Assembly (NCBI RefSeq): GCF_013449685.1
Contig: NZ_JACDSF010000066.1
Location: 25,686-89,685 of the forward strand
Source: Pectobacterium brasiliense
GTDB lineage: Bacteria > Pseudomonadota > Gammaproteobacteria > Enterobacterales > Enterobacteriaceae
Length of the DNA stretch: 64,000 nucleotides
Direction of reading: 5' to 3'
The notes beneath the pieces are model-generated. The model was not told the DNA's origin. It saw only the letters and a program-made list of their open reading frames with translations, and searched no databases. The translations under genes were made by a program, and so were the position numbers. Below, piece after piece: positions 32,061 to 40,352 of this stretch; the first letter of the stretch is position 1; the number at the start of each line of letters is the position of its first letter.

Positions 32061-35000
32061 ATGCGCGTCACCGCAACCCATCTCATCCAATGGTCAGACA
32101 AGCGCGAAGCACAGGGAATGCTCCCTATCCTTGTGAGGCGACTGCTCTCGGCTACGTCCCGCATCACGGCGATTACCATGCCAGGTGGCGACTCCGTCAA
32201 CGCACCCGGCTGGGATGGCATCGTCGATGTAACGCAAGGAAACCCTTGGGTTCCAGATGGCATCAGCTACTGGGAGTTGGGTACATCAAAAGACCCGGCA
32301 TCCAAAGCCAACAGTGATTTTGAGAAGCGCCTGAAACAGATATCGGCGGATCAGACAACGCAAGCCACGTTTGTTTTTGTGACTCCCCGCCGCTGGCAGG
32401 GAAAAAATGCATGGCGGGAGCAGGCCAGAAGCCGCAGTGTTTGGGCAGACGTGCAGGTCTGGGATGCCGACGATCTGGAAGCGTGGCTGGAAACCTCCTC
32501 CGCGACAAGCTTATGGCTGGGCATGCAACTCGGTATTGCCGGTCATGGTATAGAAACCGTGGAAAACTACTGGGAGCATTGGAACAATCAGTCTCACCCC
32601 GCCATCACAGCGCCTGCGCTGTTTCGTGGTCGAGAGAAATCAAAGCTCACTCTGCAAAACAGTATTGAACAGCATGAGTCATTGATTGCTGTTATGGCCG
32701 ACAGTCAGTCCGAAGCGGTTGCTTTCGTTTGTGCATTATTGATTGAAGAAGGCCATTGTTCTCGCGCAGCCTGCGTGACTTCGGAACAAGGCTGGCAGTT
32801 TGTAGATGCCAACCCCGGCATTGAGTTAGTAGTCATCACCGACAACCGTCTTAGCAAGCGACGCGCCCCCCGCGAAGGAATGAGTCTGCTTGTGCCTATG
32901 GCCTTCGGAGACCAAGCCTTCAATCTCATGGGCATTGGGGGGCAAGCGATAGACCAAAGGATGGTAGAGCTTAGACGCCCAAGACCTGATGAATTTGAAA
33001 AATCCCTTTGTGAGCTTGGAATAGCCGCCACTGATGCCACCCGATATACCCGCTCCTTGGGAAGGTCATGGACCGTTTTTCGCCGATGGCATGCGCAAAA
33101 CCCAGTCACCAAGAAACCAGATTGGGTCGAGGATGCCGATGCCACGAGTTTGCTGCTACTGACTCTGGTGGGAGCCTGGGATAGTGCCTCCGAAGGAGAC
33201 AAGGCTTGCGTTGAGCAAATTGCCAACAGACCCTATGAGGACATTGAAAACGAGTTGTTGAGACTAGCCACGCTTGATGACGCGCCTGTCGTAAGGATTG
33301 GTTCTCTCTGGAAAGCCAAGGCACCAATGGAGCTGTTACATCTGATGGCACCCAGATTGACGGACGCCATTCTGGCAAGATTTTTTCAGGTCGCCAGAGC
33401 AGCATTTGAACAGCCCGATCCGGTGCTAGAACTGGAAGAAGACAAACGCTGGATGGCTTCCATCTATGGTAAGGTTCGCGAGCAATCCGGTGTTGTGCTG
33501 GAAGCCATGGCGGAGTCTATTGCCAAACTTGGTTATTTTTCTGACAACTTCAATCATGTTGCTATTGGCAATTCTGTGCGGCATTTTGTTACTCAACTCC
33601 TGGAAGATGCCGATGGAGAACGCTGGCTTTCCGTTTCTTCCTTTCTTCGGTCATTTGCCGAAGCAGCTCCAGATGAATTCCTTAACGCAGTACAAAGCAG
33701 TTTGCGAAAGCCTAGTAAACCGGTAGTGCGGTTGATAACGGAAACACAATCGTCAGAGATATCTGGACGCTGCTGGCATGCCAACCTCCTTTGGGCGTTA
33801 GAGTTGCTGGCATGGTATCCCGCTCGGCTCGGTCGGATTACAAGCATCCTTGCAGAGCTGTCTGGGGTGGAAGTGAAGGGAAATTGGGGCAACACCCCTT
33901 TCAATACCCTGATTTCCCTCTTCCGCCCCTGGTACCCGCAAACCGCTGCGTCAGTCGAACTGAGGCTCCGTGCAATCAGACATGTAGTCGATCGGCATCC
34001 CGACGTAGCATGGAATCTTTTGCTGGCCTTACTGCCAAGACCGCATGATGTGGCTTCACCCAATGCAAAACCTCACTGGCGCGACGACGACGCTGGTACA
34101 GGTGATGCTATTACCTACGCAGATATCCTACAATTCGTACTGCCTATCGCAGATTTGCTGATAGAGAAAGCTCAGAACAATGCCCGTCACATCGCTGATC
34201 TGGTGCCCAAGATTAATGAGCTGGATATTCGTTTCCGGGACAAGACCATCGAACTAGTCAGTAGTGCAAAAGCCTTGCCCAATGAAGAGCGAGAAATCGT
34301 TCGCAATGCCGTCAGAAAATTTCTGAACTGGGAAAACTCTTTTAACCAAGATGGTGATAAGCACGATCGATATTCAACTGATGTGTTGAGACCATTATTC
34401 GACACTCTGGCTGCTGATGATCTAGTCATCCGACATTCATGGATTTTCGCCAATGGATGGATAGAGCTCCCTGACGGGCGCGAGGAAGACTACGAAGAAG
34501 CAGACAAGGCCAGAAAAGCGTTGCGTGCTTCGACCCTCCGGGAAATATATCAAGCTCTGAGCTGGCCTGGCATTGATAGACTGGCCAAACATTGTGGAGA
34601 TCCACGGCTTGTTGGTTGGGAGCTTATTGAGGAGCCGTTTGAACGTGACGATATGGCGCGATGGCTGTGTCAATGGTATCTGGATACATCGCGAGGTCCG
34701 TCATTATATGACTCACTGACCAGCGGTGTACTTCATGCACTACCTCAAGCAGAACTCCTTGATTTCCTCAATATATGCTTACCTCAACTCGAACAAAAAT
34801 CCGCCTCTTCGGAAAAGATGGCTGGCTTCATGGTAAATGCTCCGCAAGGAATAAACTTGTGGCAACTTATTGAAAATAAATATCAAACGCTTATCGACCA
34901 TTTCTGGTTGAATGTTCAACCGCCTTATTTCCAGTCGAATAAAGAGCATTTGCTTTTTTGCATCGAAAAATTATTGGCTGCTGGAAGACCGCAAACAGCC

Positions 35001-35822
35001 ATGGATGCTATGGGAGATCGCTCTGGTGACTTACCTAGTGAATTACTAATCTTGATACTAAAAGGTATAGCTGCTGGACAGGAAGAAAATGCTAAGTTTC
35101 CACGCTCGTGGAATATCTCTCGTGTATTCAAGACGCTTGCTGACGCAGGATACAATCCTTCAGAAATGGTAAGCCTAGAGTTCATTTACTATCCACTACT
35201 TAAAAGAGACGAATACGGTGCACCATATTTGATGGCTGAAATATTGGATAACCCCGATTCTTTTATGGAGCTCATCTGCCTCGCCTACAAACCTCATAAT
35301 ACAGCACGCGAATCTCTACCAGAGCATCTACAAACAGCAGCTCGAACAGCCAGCACGCTACTTCACGAAGCACACGGCGTTCCTGGTATGGGTCAAAATG
35401 GAGAAATAAATAGTGAGTTATTTTTCTCATGGATCAACAGAGTTCGAGAGTTGGCAAAAGAGAAAGATCGAGAAGCTGTCACTGACCTGACGATAGGTGC
35501 CTGGCTTTCTGACTGGCCTTTGAATAAAAATTTGGAATTTTGGCCAGACTCAATTATTGCCGATTTATTGGATCAGGATGATTGCGAAGATATTAGGCGG
35601 GGTTTCTATACGGGGGTTCATAATTCCCGAGGTGTCACTACCCGCATGCCATATGACGGCGGGACGCAAGAGCGACAAGTCGCTGAAAAATTCAGACGCT
35701 TCGCGAATAATTGGAAGGATTCGAAGCCCAATCTTTCTGTAATGATCGAAAAGCTTGCGAAATCTTATGAATATGAAGCTAAACGGCAGGATGAAGATGG
35801 TTTATGGAGTCAGGAATCATGA
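32061..35822 (+). CDS. Large nuclease-like/STAND-like protein, candidate defence protein
   Basis: Unnamed 1253-residue protein. I chose the ATG at 32061 because a near-perfect AAAGGAGG lies 8 bases upstream; the frame opens 8 codons earlier. Residues 1-160 resemble a PD-(D/E)XK nuclease: D52 in GWDG, E72 in YWELGTSKD, a Lys-rich helix (K82-R90), then a strand TFVFVTPRRW and a closing WDADDLEAWLE. E72 is followed by L-G, not x-K, so K77 or K82 would have to serve. From about 187 (LFRGREKSKL) the pattern is like a STAND NTPase, but the P-loop is replaced by VMADSQSEAVAF (211-222); a Walker-B-like IELVVITD is at 254-261. The remaining roughly 850 residues look alpha-helical and may be the sensor. 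No membrane segment. The 3' part is more AT-rich than the neighbours. The function is inferred, not recognised. Confidence 0.6.
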   Translation: MRVTATHLIQWSDKREAQGMLPILVRRLLSATSRITAITMPGGDSVNAPGWDGIVDVTQGNPWVPDGISYWELGTSKDPASKANSDFEKRLKQISADQTTQATFVFVTPRRWQGKNAWREQARSRSVWADVQVWDADDLEAWLETSSATSLWLGMQLGIAGHGIETVENYWEHWNNQSHPAITAPALFRGREKSKLTLQNSIEQHESLIAVMADSQSEAVAFVCALLIEEGHCSRAACVTSEQGWQFVDANPGIELVVITDNRLSKRRAPREGMSLLVPMAFGDQAFNLMGIGGQAIDQRMVELRRPRPDEFEKSLCELGIAATDATRYTRSLGRSWTVFRRWHAQNPVTKKPDWVEDADATSLLLLTLVGAWDSASEGDKACVEQIANRPYEDIENELLRLATLDDAPVVRIGSLWKAKAPMELLHLMAPRLTDAILARFFQVARAAFEQPDPVLELEEDKRWMASIYGKVREQSGVVLEAMAESIAKLGYFSDNFNHVAIGNSVRHFVTQLLEDADGERWLSVSSFLRSFAEAAPDEFLNAVQSSLRKPSKPVVRLITETQSSEISGRCWHANLLWALELLAWYPARLGRITSILAELSGVEVKGNWGNTPFNTLISLFRPWYPQTAASVELRLRAIRHVVDRHPDVAWNLLLALLPRPHDVASPNAKPHWRDDDAGTGDAITYADILQFVLPIADLLIEKAQNNARHIADLVPKINELDIRFRDKTIELVSSAKALPNEEREIVRNAVRKFLNWENSFNQDGDKHDRYSTDVLRPLFDTLAADDLVIRHSWIFANGWIELPDGREEDYEEADKARKALRASTLREIYQALSWPGIDRLAKHCGDPRLVGWELIEEPFERDDMARWLCQWYLDTSRGPSLYDSLTSGVLHALPQAELLDFLNICLPQLEQKSASSEKMAGFMVNAPQGINLWQLIENKYQTLIDHFWLNVQPPYFQSNKEHLLFCIEKLLAAGRPQTAMDAMGDRSGDLPSELLILILKGIAAGQEENAKFPRSWNISRVFKTLADAGYNPSEMVSLEFIYYPLLKRDEYGAPYLMAEILDNPDSFMELICLAYKPHNTARESLPEHLQTAARTASTLLHEAHGVPGMGQNGEINSELFFSWINRVRELAKEKDREAVTDLTIGAWLSDWPLNKNLEFWPDSIIADLLDQDDCEDIRRGFYTGVHNSRGVTTRMPYDGGTQERQVAEKFRRFANNWKDSKPNLSVMIEKLAKSYEYEAKRQDEDGLWSQES

Positions 35823-35956
35823 AAATTACCAAACGTAGAGACAGGAAGGCCATTAGCTCGAACTGCATGAATAAATATGCAGTCAAGCTGATAAGAAATC
35901 GCCAATCGACTGCGCGGCCCCTATCGCCCCTTCGCAGTACCGTCAAAATCCTCTGA
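35819..35956 (+). CDS. Small basic ORF coupled to the large gene
   Basis: A 45-codon frame whose ATG overlaps the stop of the 1253-residue gene (ATGA). The product is short and basic: MKITKRRDRKAISSNCMNKY at the start, RPLSPLRSTVKIL at the end. The overlap is what translationally coupled partners show, but the absence of any recognisable family and the degenerate look of the following 250 bases also fit the remnant of a truncated gene. Confidence 0.3.
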   Translation: MKITKRRDRKAISSNCMNKYAVKLIRNRQSTARPLSPLRSTVKIL

Positions 35957-36227
35957 GCAGATGCGGACGACCTGAGCCTGATCATCAAATGCCGGGAAGG
36001 AGGCTAGTTCGTCTCTCTCGACAAGCCGATGGTCACTATTTGACGCGGCTGTTTACTCACTAAAAACTCTTATATAAATATAAAAACAATAAAATTCAAT
36101 ATGTTATCCATCATGCTTTTTGTGTCCATAAACGTGCCCATCACACAAAGGCCCACCAATAAATACCATCACTAATCAAACAGATAAAACAGATAAAACA
36201 AAATTCCAGCTTCTGTATTGTTCTCTA

Positions 36228-36250
36228 TCCCCGATATTATTCGTCGGGGA
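36228..36250 (-). terminator. Hairpin after hipA
   Basis: 7-bp stem TCCCCGA / TCGGGGA with a 9-base AT-rich loop, 2 bases beyond the hipA stop on the minus strand. No T-run follows. The 270 bases to its left (35957-36227) are AT-rich and hold no gene; a short tandem repeat of CAGATAAAA lies at about 36181-36198. Confidence 0.45.
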
Positions 36251-36252
36251 AA

Positions 36253-37578
36253 TTACTCCCATCCGCTCATGAGCCGTCTCGATCTGGCCTGCAACCCGGC
36301 CAGAATTGCCTCACTGATATGAGTAGGAAAATCCACAGGCAGTTGACTTCCAACAGTCGTCATGACGGTATCAACGGTGTGGGCAAACTCCGCCAGAATG
36401 TTTTCCATCGATTCTCTGGCAAACCCAACGACCTTCGCCGTCTGGAAAAAATGTCGGGGAAAGATCTGCTCAATCGCATATTTCTTGCCTCTTGAGCCAG
36501 TTAATCCCATCGCCAGTTTGGCCTCTCTGCGGTCAATTCCCCGTCCGCCCATCGCCGGATACATAGAGAGAATGTCATAGAAAGGCGTGAGTCGATATCG
36601 CCCCTCAGATTCAATAAACAGGGAAAAGTTTTTCGCATGACCATCCGTTGCAGCTAATAGCCAAAACAGTACCTGAGCCTGCATAAAGCAATAACGATCT
36701 CTTTCTGGATCAACCGAACCCAATAGAAACGACATAATGGCGGAAATACCCGGTCCACCATGATTTTCATATTTCAGTGCGGAAGGAACGTTTAATACCT
36801 GACAAAAATCCTCTTGTGGTAGCCGCATAATCCAACTGACATCCGAGGCGTATTTACGATCAAAACGCTCCACCGCCAACGCCTTTATCTTGCCAGCGTT
36901 GATCATAAAACAGTGCGGCACTGGCAACCCAAATGCCTTGAAAATGAGCAAACACAGATACTCATTTTCAACGCTGTCAGACATATCAATTGAGTAAGAG
37001 TGACTCTCGATTTTACCAATCGGTAGCTTGATGATGTGGGTAGTTGGTGTGGCATTGAGAGGCAGGCACCAGCGATCATCCAGATAAAGCAGCGCCGTCT
37101 TTTCCTGTGCACCTGCGATAGAGATACGAAAATCGTCTTCAGTATCAATCATACCCAGCGGGGCATCGGACAGATATCCGGTCAGTATGTTTTCAAGCTG
37201 CTGCTCGGATAAGGTTTTGTATTCGATCTTTTTTATATCGTGCACAGGTGTACCCTGCGGCACTAATTGCAACGCACCGACACTGTCTTGCCCCACTTTA
37301 GCCAGCAGATCAAACGGTTGGGTGGAATCCGTATGATGCCTGGCGACAATTCGTCTTCTGATATCCGGGTTATCCGGCAACAGATTGTCGAAAAAGTTAT
37401 AAACTTCATCGCCTTGATAGGGCTGATGACGTAGCGGCATAGAAAGCGAAATGGGGCGACTCCCCGGCAATCCGAGCCAGTTCGCATCATAGGAAAAATG
37501 ATGTGCCCCACTGCCCGTTTTGGTCAGAATCCCCACCCGATAGCCATTCATGTAAACATCGAGCGCAGCCATTACCAT
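36253..37578 (-). CDS. hipA: HipA toxin kinase
   Basis: Serine/threonine kinase toxin of a type II toxin-antitoxin pair; E. coli HipA phosphorylates glutamyl-tRNA synthetase and causes growth arrest and persistence. 441 residues (E. coli 440). The N-terminal HipA domain is followed by the phosphorylatable loop RISIAGAQEKTALL (the serine corresponds to Ser150), the catalytic loop ATDGHAKNFSLF and the metal site YRLTPFYDILSMYP. All key residues look intact, so it is probably active. Its ATG overlaps the hipB stop. An in-frame ATG two codons later (37572) is possible. Confidence 0.93.
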   Translation of the reverse strand: MVMAALDVYMNGYRVGILTKTGSGAHHFSYDANWLGLPGSRPISLSMPLRHQPYQGDEVYNFFDNLLPDNPDIRRRIVARHHTDSTQPFDLLAKVGQDSVGALQLVPQGTPVHDIKKIEYKTLSEQQLENILTGYLSDAPLGMIDTEDDFRISIAGAQEKTALLYLDDRWCLPLNATPTTHIIKLPIGKIESHSYSIDMSDSVENEYLCLLIFKAFGLPVPHCFMINAGKIKALAVERFDRKYASDVSWIMRLPQEDFCQVLNVPSALKYENHGGPGISAIMSFLLGSVDPERDRYCFMQAQVLFWLLAATDGHAKNFSLFIESEGRYRLTPFYDILSMYPAMGGRGIDRREAKLAMGLTGSRGKKYAIEQIFPRHFFQTAKVVGFARESMENILAEFAHTVDTVMTTVGSQLPVDFPTHISEAILAGLQARSRRLMSGWE

Positions 37579-37841
37579 TCTTCCTTCCAGGATGATGCAA
37601 CAGAGGCTTCGTTATTGGTGGTGTCCACATTCCTGAGCGTAACAGTAAGTTCTAAATTCAATGCCGACAGGATTTTAAAGAAGGTTTCCAGCTTAGTGGA
37701 ATCAGGATGTTGCTCGAAACTGGATACCGTATCCTGGCGAATACCCACTTTACTGGCCACTTTCCCTTGTGAAAGCTTCTGCGTGATACGAACATCTTTC
37801 AGATAGCTGCTAAGCTGCTTGCTGTTGGTGATCTTCATCAT
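37572..37841 (-). CDS. hipB: HipB antitoxin, XRE-type regulator
   Basis: 89-residue helix-turn-helix protein expected to neutralise HipA and repress the hipBA promoter. HTH around LSQGKVASKVGIRQDTVSSF, followed by a strand region (ALNLELTVTLRN) that forms the dimer interface in HipB. First gene of the pair, overlapping hipA by 7 bases. Four operator-like repeats lie directly upstream at 37848-37951. Confidence 0.92.
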   Translation of the reverse strand: MMKITNSKQLSSYLKDVRITQKLSQGKVASKVGIRQDTVSSFEQHPDSTKLETFFKILSALNLELTVTLRNVDTTNNEASVASSWKEEW

Positions 37842-37847
37842 CTTGTC

Positions 37848-37951
37848 CTACCGGTTATAGGCGGTAGAATAAATATTACACGCTTTAGCCGGTAAAACAA
37901 GAATGACACGCTACAGCCGTTAATTTTGTATTTACCCGCTAAAGCGTGTAA
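37848..37951. promoter_or_regulatory. Four HipB operator-like repeats
   Basis: Four dyads with an 8-base centre: TACCG-N8-CGGTA (37849-37866), TACAC-N8-CGGTA (37877-37894), GACAC-N8-CGTTA (37905-37922) and TACCC-N8-GTGTA (37933-37950). The middle bases are also alike (GCTTTAGC, GCTACAGC, GCTAAAGC). The arm-N8-arm architecture equals that of the E. coli HipB operators (TATCC-N8-GGATA), with a different arm sequence. Confidence 0.75.
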
Positions 37952-38033
37952 GCAGCAAACAGAACTGTAGGGAAACACGGTGTATAGCGGGGTGAGATTG
38001 TTGGCGCTAACGCTTTCTCACCCTCGATGGTAT

Positions 38034-38400
38034 TTACCGCAGGCTTGTTTTGAAAAATTGCTCAAACTTATCAAACGGTATTTTACCTGCCTGATTGTCG
38101 TACAGGTCCACATGATTGGCGCCCGGTATCACTACCAGATCTTTACGCTTGCTGCAGACTAATTTGTAGGCATCTTCAGCAAAATAGCGCGAATGAGCCT
38201 GTTCACCGGTGACGACCAATGTCGGGATAGTAATTTCGCTCGCATAGGTACCACTTTTCGCATCTTTCCAACGCTGTTCGCTGAGGTATTGCAAGTACGC
38301 CAGCGTGATAAAAGCGTTTGCGCATATAAACCGCTTGATTGCTCTTTCACTGCACCAAAAGGCCCACTCACAGCGATGGCGGCCCAGAATGATCTCTGAG
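38034..38400 (-). pseudogene. Alpha/beta hydrolase remnant (internal deletion, frameshift)
   Basis: Two separated parts of a dienelactone hydrolase/YcjY-like protein survive. The N-terminal part reads AAIAVSGPFGAVKEQSSGLYA (frame from about 38395). After a frameshift the C-terminal part continues with YLQYLSEQRWKDAKSG, IPTLVVTGEQAHSRY, a lipase-like VIPGANHVDLYD carrying the catalytic-type histidine, and an end at FFKTSLR. Intact relatives have about 200 further residues between these parts, including the nucleophile region, so the protein is dead. Confidence 0.7.
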
Positions 38401-38428
38401 CCGATTTTTAAGCGTTACTTTTTAAGTG

Positions 38429-39280
38429 TTATTTCAACGTCGCTTTCACGACAGCTGACAGCGGCGTGGTTGGGCGACCGATCAGGCGGCTCAGTTGCTT
38501 ACCGTCATCAAACAGACCACCTTTGGATGCACCAGTGTCCGAATCCGCAATAATCTGCGCGAAACCCTCAGGTAGGCCGACTGAAACCAACGCAGCGGCA
38601 AACTCCGCTTCGGACAGATTTTGATAACCGATATTTTTGCCAGACTGTTTGCTGACTTCCGCCGCTAACTCTGCCAGCGTGTAAGGCTCATCACCAGCCA
38701 GTTCGTAAACCTTACCGGCCTGCCCTTCCTGCATCAGCACTGCGACCGCAGCGGCAGCAAAGTCTTCACGGGTTGCAGACGTAATTTTGCCTTCGCCCGC
38801 GCTACCGATAAACACACCGTGTTCCAGCGCCGCAGGGATGCTGGCCGCGTAGTTTTCGGTATACCAGCCGTTGCGCAGCAGGACGTGCGGTAAACCAGAA
38901 TCCTTCAGCAACGTCTCCGTTTGACGGTGTTCTTCCGCCAGCGCCAGAGGGGACTTATCCGCGTGCAGCAGGCTGGTGTACGCCACCAGTTTCACACCGG
39001 CTTTCACCGCCGCATCAATGACATTGCGGTGTTGTACCGCACGCTGACCCACTTCGCTTGAAGAGATCAGCAGCACCTTATCCACACCTTGCAGCGCGGA
39101 AGCCAGCGCTTCTGGCTGATTGTAATCCGCGGCTTTCACCTGCACGCCTTTTGCAGACAGATCGGCAACTTTATTCACATCACGCACCAGCGCCACGATG
39201 TCGCTCGCAGGAACCTTCTCTAACAGTTGTGCGATAACCAAACGGCCCAGTTGGCCGGATGCACCAGTAATAGCAATCAT
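38429..39280 (-). CDS. qorB: NAD(P)H:quinone oxidoreductase QorB-like (YtfG)
   Basis: NmrA-type short-chain dehydrogenase, 283 residues, similar along its length to E. coli QorB (286). Rossmann motif ITGASGQLGRLV at residues 3-14, then ISSSEVGQRAVQHRNV and YTSLLHADKSPLALAEEHRQ. It reduces quinones with NADPH in E. coli. Divergent from the HxlR regulator gene, as in the E. coli ytfG-ytfH pair. Confidence 0.93.
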   Translation of the reverse strand: MIAITGASGQLGRLVIAQLLEKVPASDIVALVRDVNKVADLSAKGVQVKAADYNQPEALASALQGVDKVLLISSSEVGQRAVQHRNVIDAAVKAGVKLVAYTSLLHADKSPLALAEEHRQTETLLKDSGLPHVLLRNGWYTENYAASIPAALEHGVFIGSAGEGKITSATREDFAAAAVAVLMQEGQAGKVYELAGDEPYTLAELAAEVSKQSGKNIGYQNLSEAEFAAALVSVGLPEGFAQIIADSDTGASKGGLFDDGKQLSRLIGRPTTPLSAVVKATLK

Positions 39281-39287
39281 CTTGATC

Positions 39288-39342
39288 TCCTTTTATTGAC
39301 TGTCTTTTATTAACCATCTTTTGTTAACCGTCTTTTGTTAAC
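39288..39342. repeat. 14-bp tandem repeat in the qorB/ytfH intergenic region
   Basis: Four consecutive units of about 14 bases: TCCTTTTATTGAC, TGTCTTTTATTAAC, CATCTTTTGTTAAC and CGTCTTTTGTTAAC. It occupies the leader of qorB. Likely slipped-strand duplications; an effect on qorB expression or regulator binding is possible. Confidence 0.75.
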
Positions 39343-39408
39343 AAGAACTGGCTGGCATAATATCGTCAAAACTAACTTTAAGTAAGTACATACATAAAGG
39401 TAAGTATA

Positions 39409-39843
39409 GTGAGTCAACCCAAAACACCCATCGATTTATTGCCCCCCATTCTGCCAACCGGCAATGTCTTTGCCGAGAAATGCCCGTCTCGCCAGATACT
39501 TAACCACGTCACCAGCCGCTGGGGCGTACTGATTCTGATCGCATTACTTGATGATACGCATCGCTTCAGTCAATTGCGTCGACGGATTGGCGGCGTGAGC
39601 GAGCGCATGCTGGCGCAGACTCTGCAATGGTTGGAAAGTGATGGTTTTGTCCTGCGAACGGCCTATCCGGTTGTCCCGCCACATGTTGAGTATAGCCTCA
39701 CCCCATTAGGTAAAGAGGTTGGTGTGCGGGTAAAAGAGCTGGCGATATGGGTCGAAGGGAATCTGGACAAGATTATGGCGACGCAGCAGCCAGGCGAACA
39801 ACAATCGAGTGAACCACGGTCAGATAAACAACCGTCAGGTTAA
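39409..39843 (+). CDS. ytfH: HxlR-family regulator YtfH
   Basis: Winged-helix regulator of 144 residues. A conserved cysteine lies just before the DNA-binding domain (EKCPSRQILNHVTSRWGVLI), followed by the recognition region LRRRIGGVSERMLAQTLQWLE and the wing VPPHVEYSLTPLG. It matches E. coli YtfH apart from an extra polar C-terminal tail of about 15 residues. HxlR proteins often sense electrophiles or redox stress through this cysteine and control a divergent oxidoreductase, here qorB (inference). Confidence 0.92.
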   Translation: MSQPKTPIDLLPPILPTGNVFAEKCPSRQILNHVTSRWGVLILIALLDDTHRFSQLRRRIGGVSERMLAQTLQWLESDGFVLRTAYPVVPPHVEYSLTPLGKEVGVRVKELAIWVEGNLDKIMATQQPGEQQSSEPRSDKQPSG

Positions 39844-39921
39844 CTGCGTTCTTCCTGAATCACGGTTCTTGTTCTCTTCTGGAACGATGGCGATAGTGCC
39901 CCCGCTTTAGTTGATTCTATA

Positions 39922-39942
39922 CATGCAACTTGAAGTATGACG
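39922..39942 (+). repeat. Right-end fragment of the dispersed MITE-like repeat
   Basis: This stretch agrees at 20 of 21 positions with the right end of the repeat at 57573-57697 (57673-57693). The outermost GGGTA is not conserved here. It lies directly upstream of a truncated MFS gene. Confidence 0.6.
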
Positions 39943-39984
39943 AATATTTAGATGAAAACGAAAACCGACGGTAGAGATCCTGTT

Positions 39985-40161
39985 ATGCAATCCCCAAAGA
40001 AATGGCTGATCCTGGACCTTGTTTCCAGCGCCCTGTTCCTGATTGTTATCGACATGACGGTCCTGTACACCACATTCCCGACACTGACCCACGACCTGCA
40101 CGCTACTGCATCGGAAAAGCGGTGGATCGTTAATATCTATATGCGGGTTGCCTGCTGCTGA
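39985..40161 (+). pseudogene. DHA2-family MFS transporter, N-terminal remnant
   Basis: About 58 residues starting MQSPKKWLILDLVSSALFL, with the family segment VIDMTVLYTTFPTLTHDL and SEKRWIVNIY typical of SmvA/EmrB-like drug exporters, then a stop. Just before the stop the frame shifts: the +1 frame continues with a GCLLLTAAF-like second helix before decaying. More than 400 residues are missing. An MITE end fragment lies 43 bases upstream. Confidence 0.75.
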
Positions 40162-40252
40162 CCGCGGCCTTCGTCTGGACAACCCGCCATAATAAACAGC
40201 ATCATCATCAGGCCGCTGATGTATAGCACCGCCAACTCATCGGTTCAGACAA

Positions 40253-40283
40253 TAAAAAACGCCGTTCAATCACGAACGGCGTT
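40253..40283 (-). terminator. Intrinsic terminator of the lipoprotein operon
   Basis: AACGCCGTTC / GAACGGCGTT stem (10 bp, 6-base loop) followed on the minus strand by six T residues, 70 bases after the DUF799 gene. Confidence 0.88.
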
Positions 40284-40352
40284 GATGATGTAGCGACGTC
40301 TTACACTATAACGACCTACTGCAAGCAAGGTAACGGTGTACTACCAAGAAAC

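Noticed and set aside
31705..36252. Complete SGI1-type genomic island
   Set aside because: No integrase, excisionase or mobilisation genes, and only a partial second attachment site; called a hot spot only.
39288..39342. Tandem repeats as a possible CRISPR array
   Set aside because: Units are 14 bases, directly adjacent with no spacers, and no cas genes are present.
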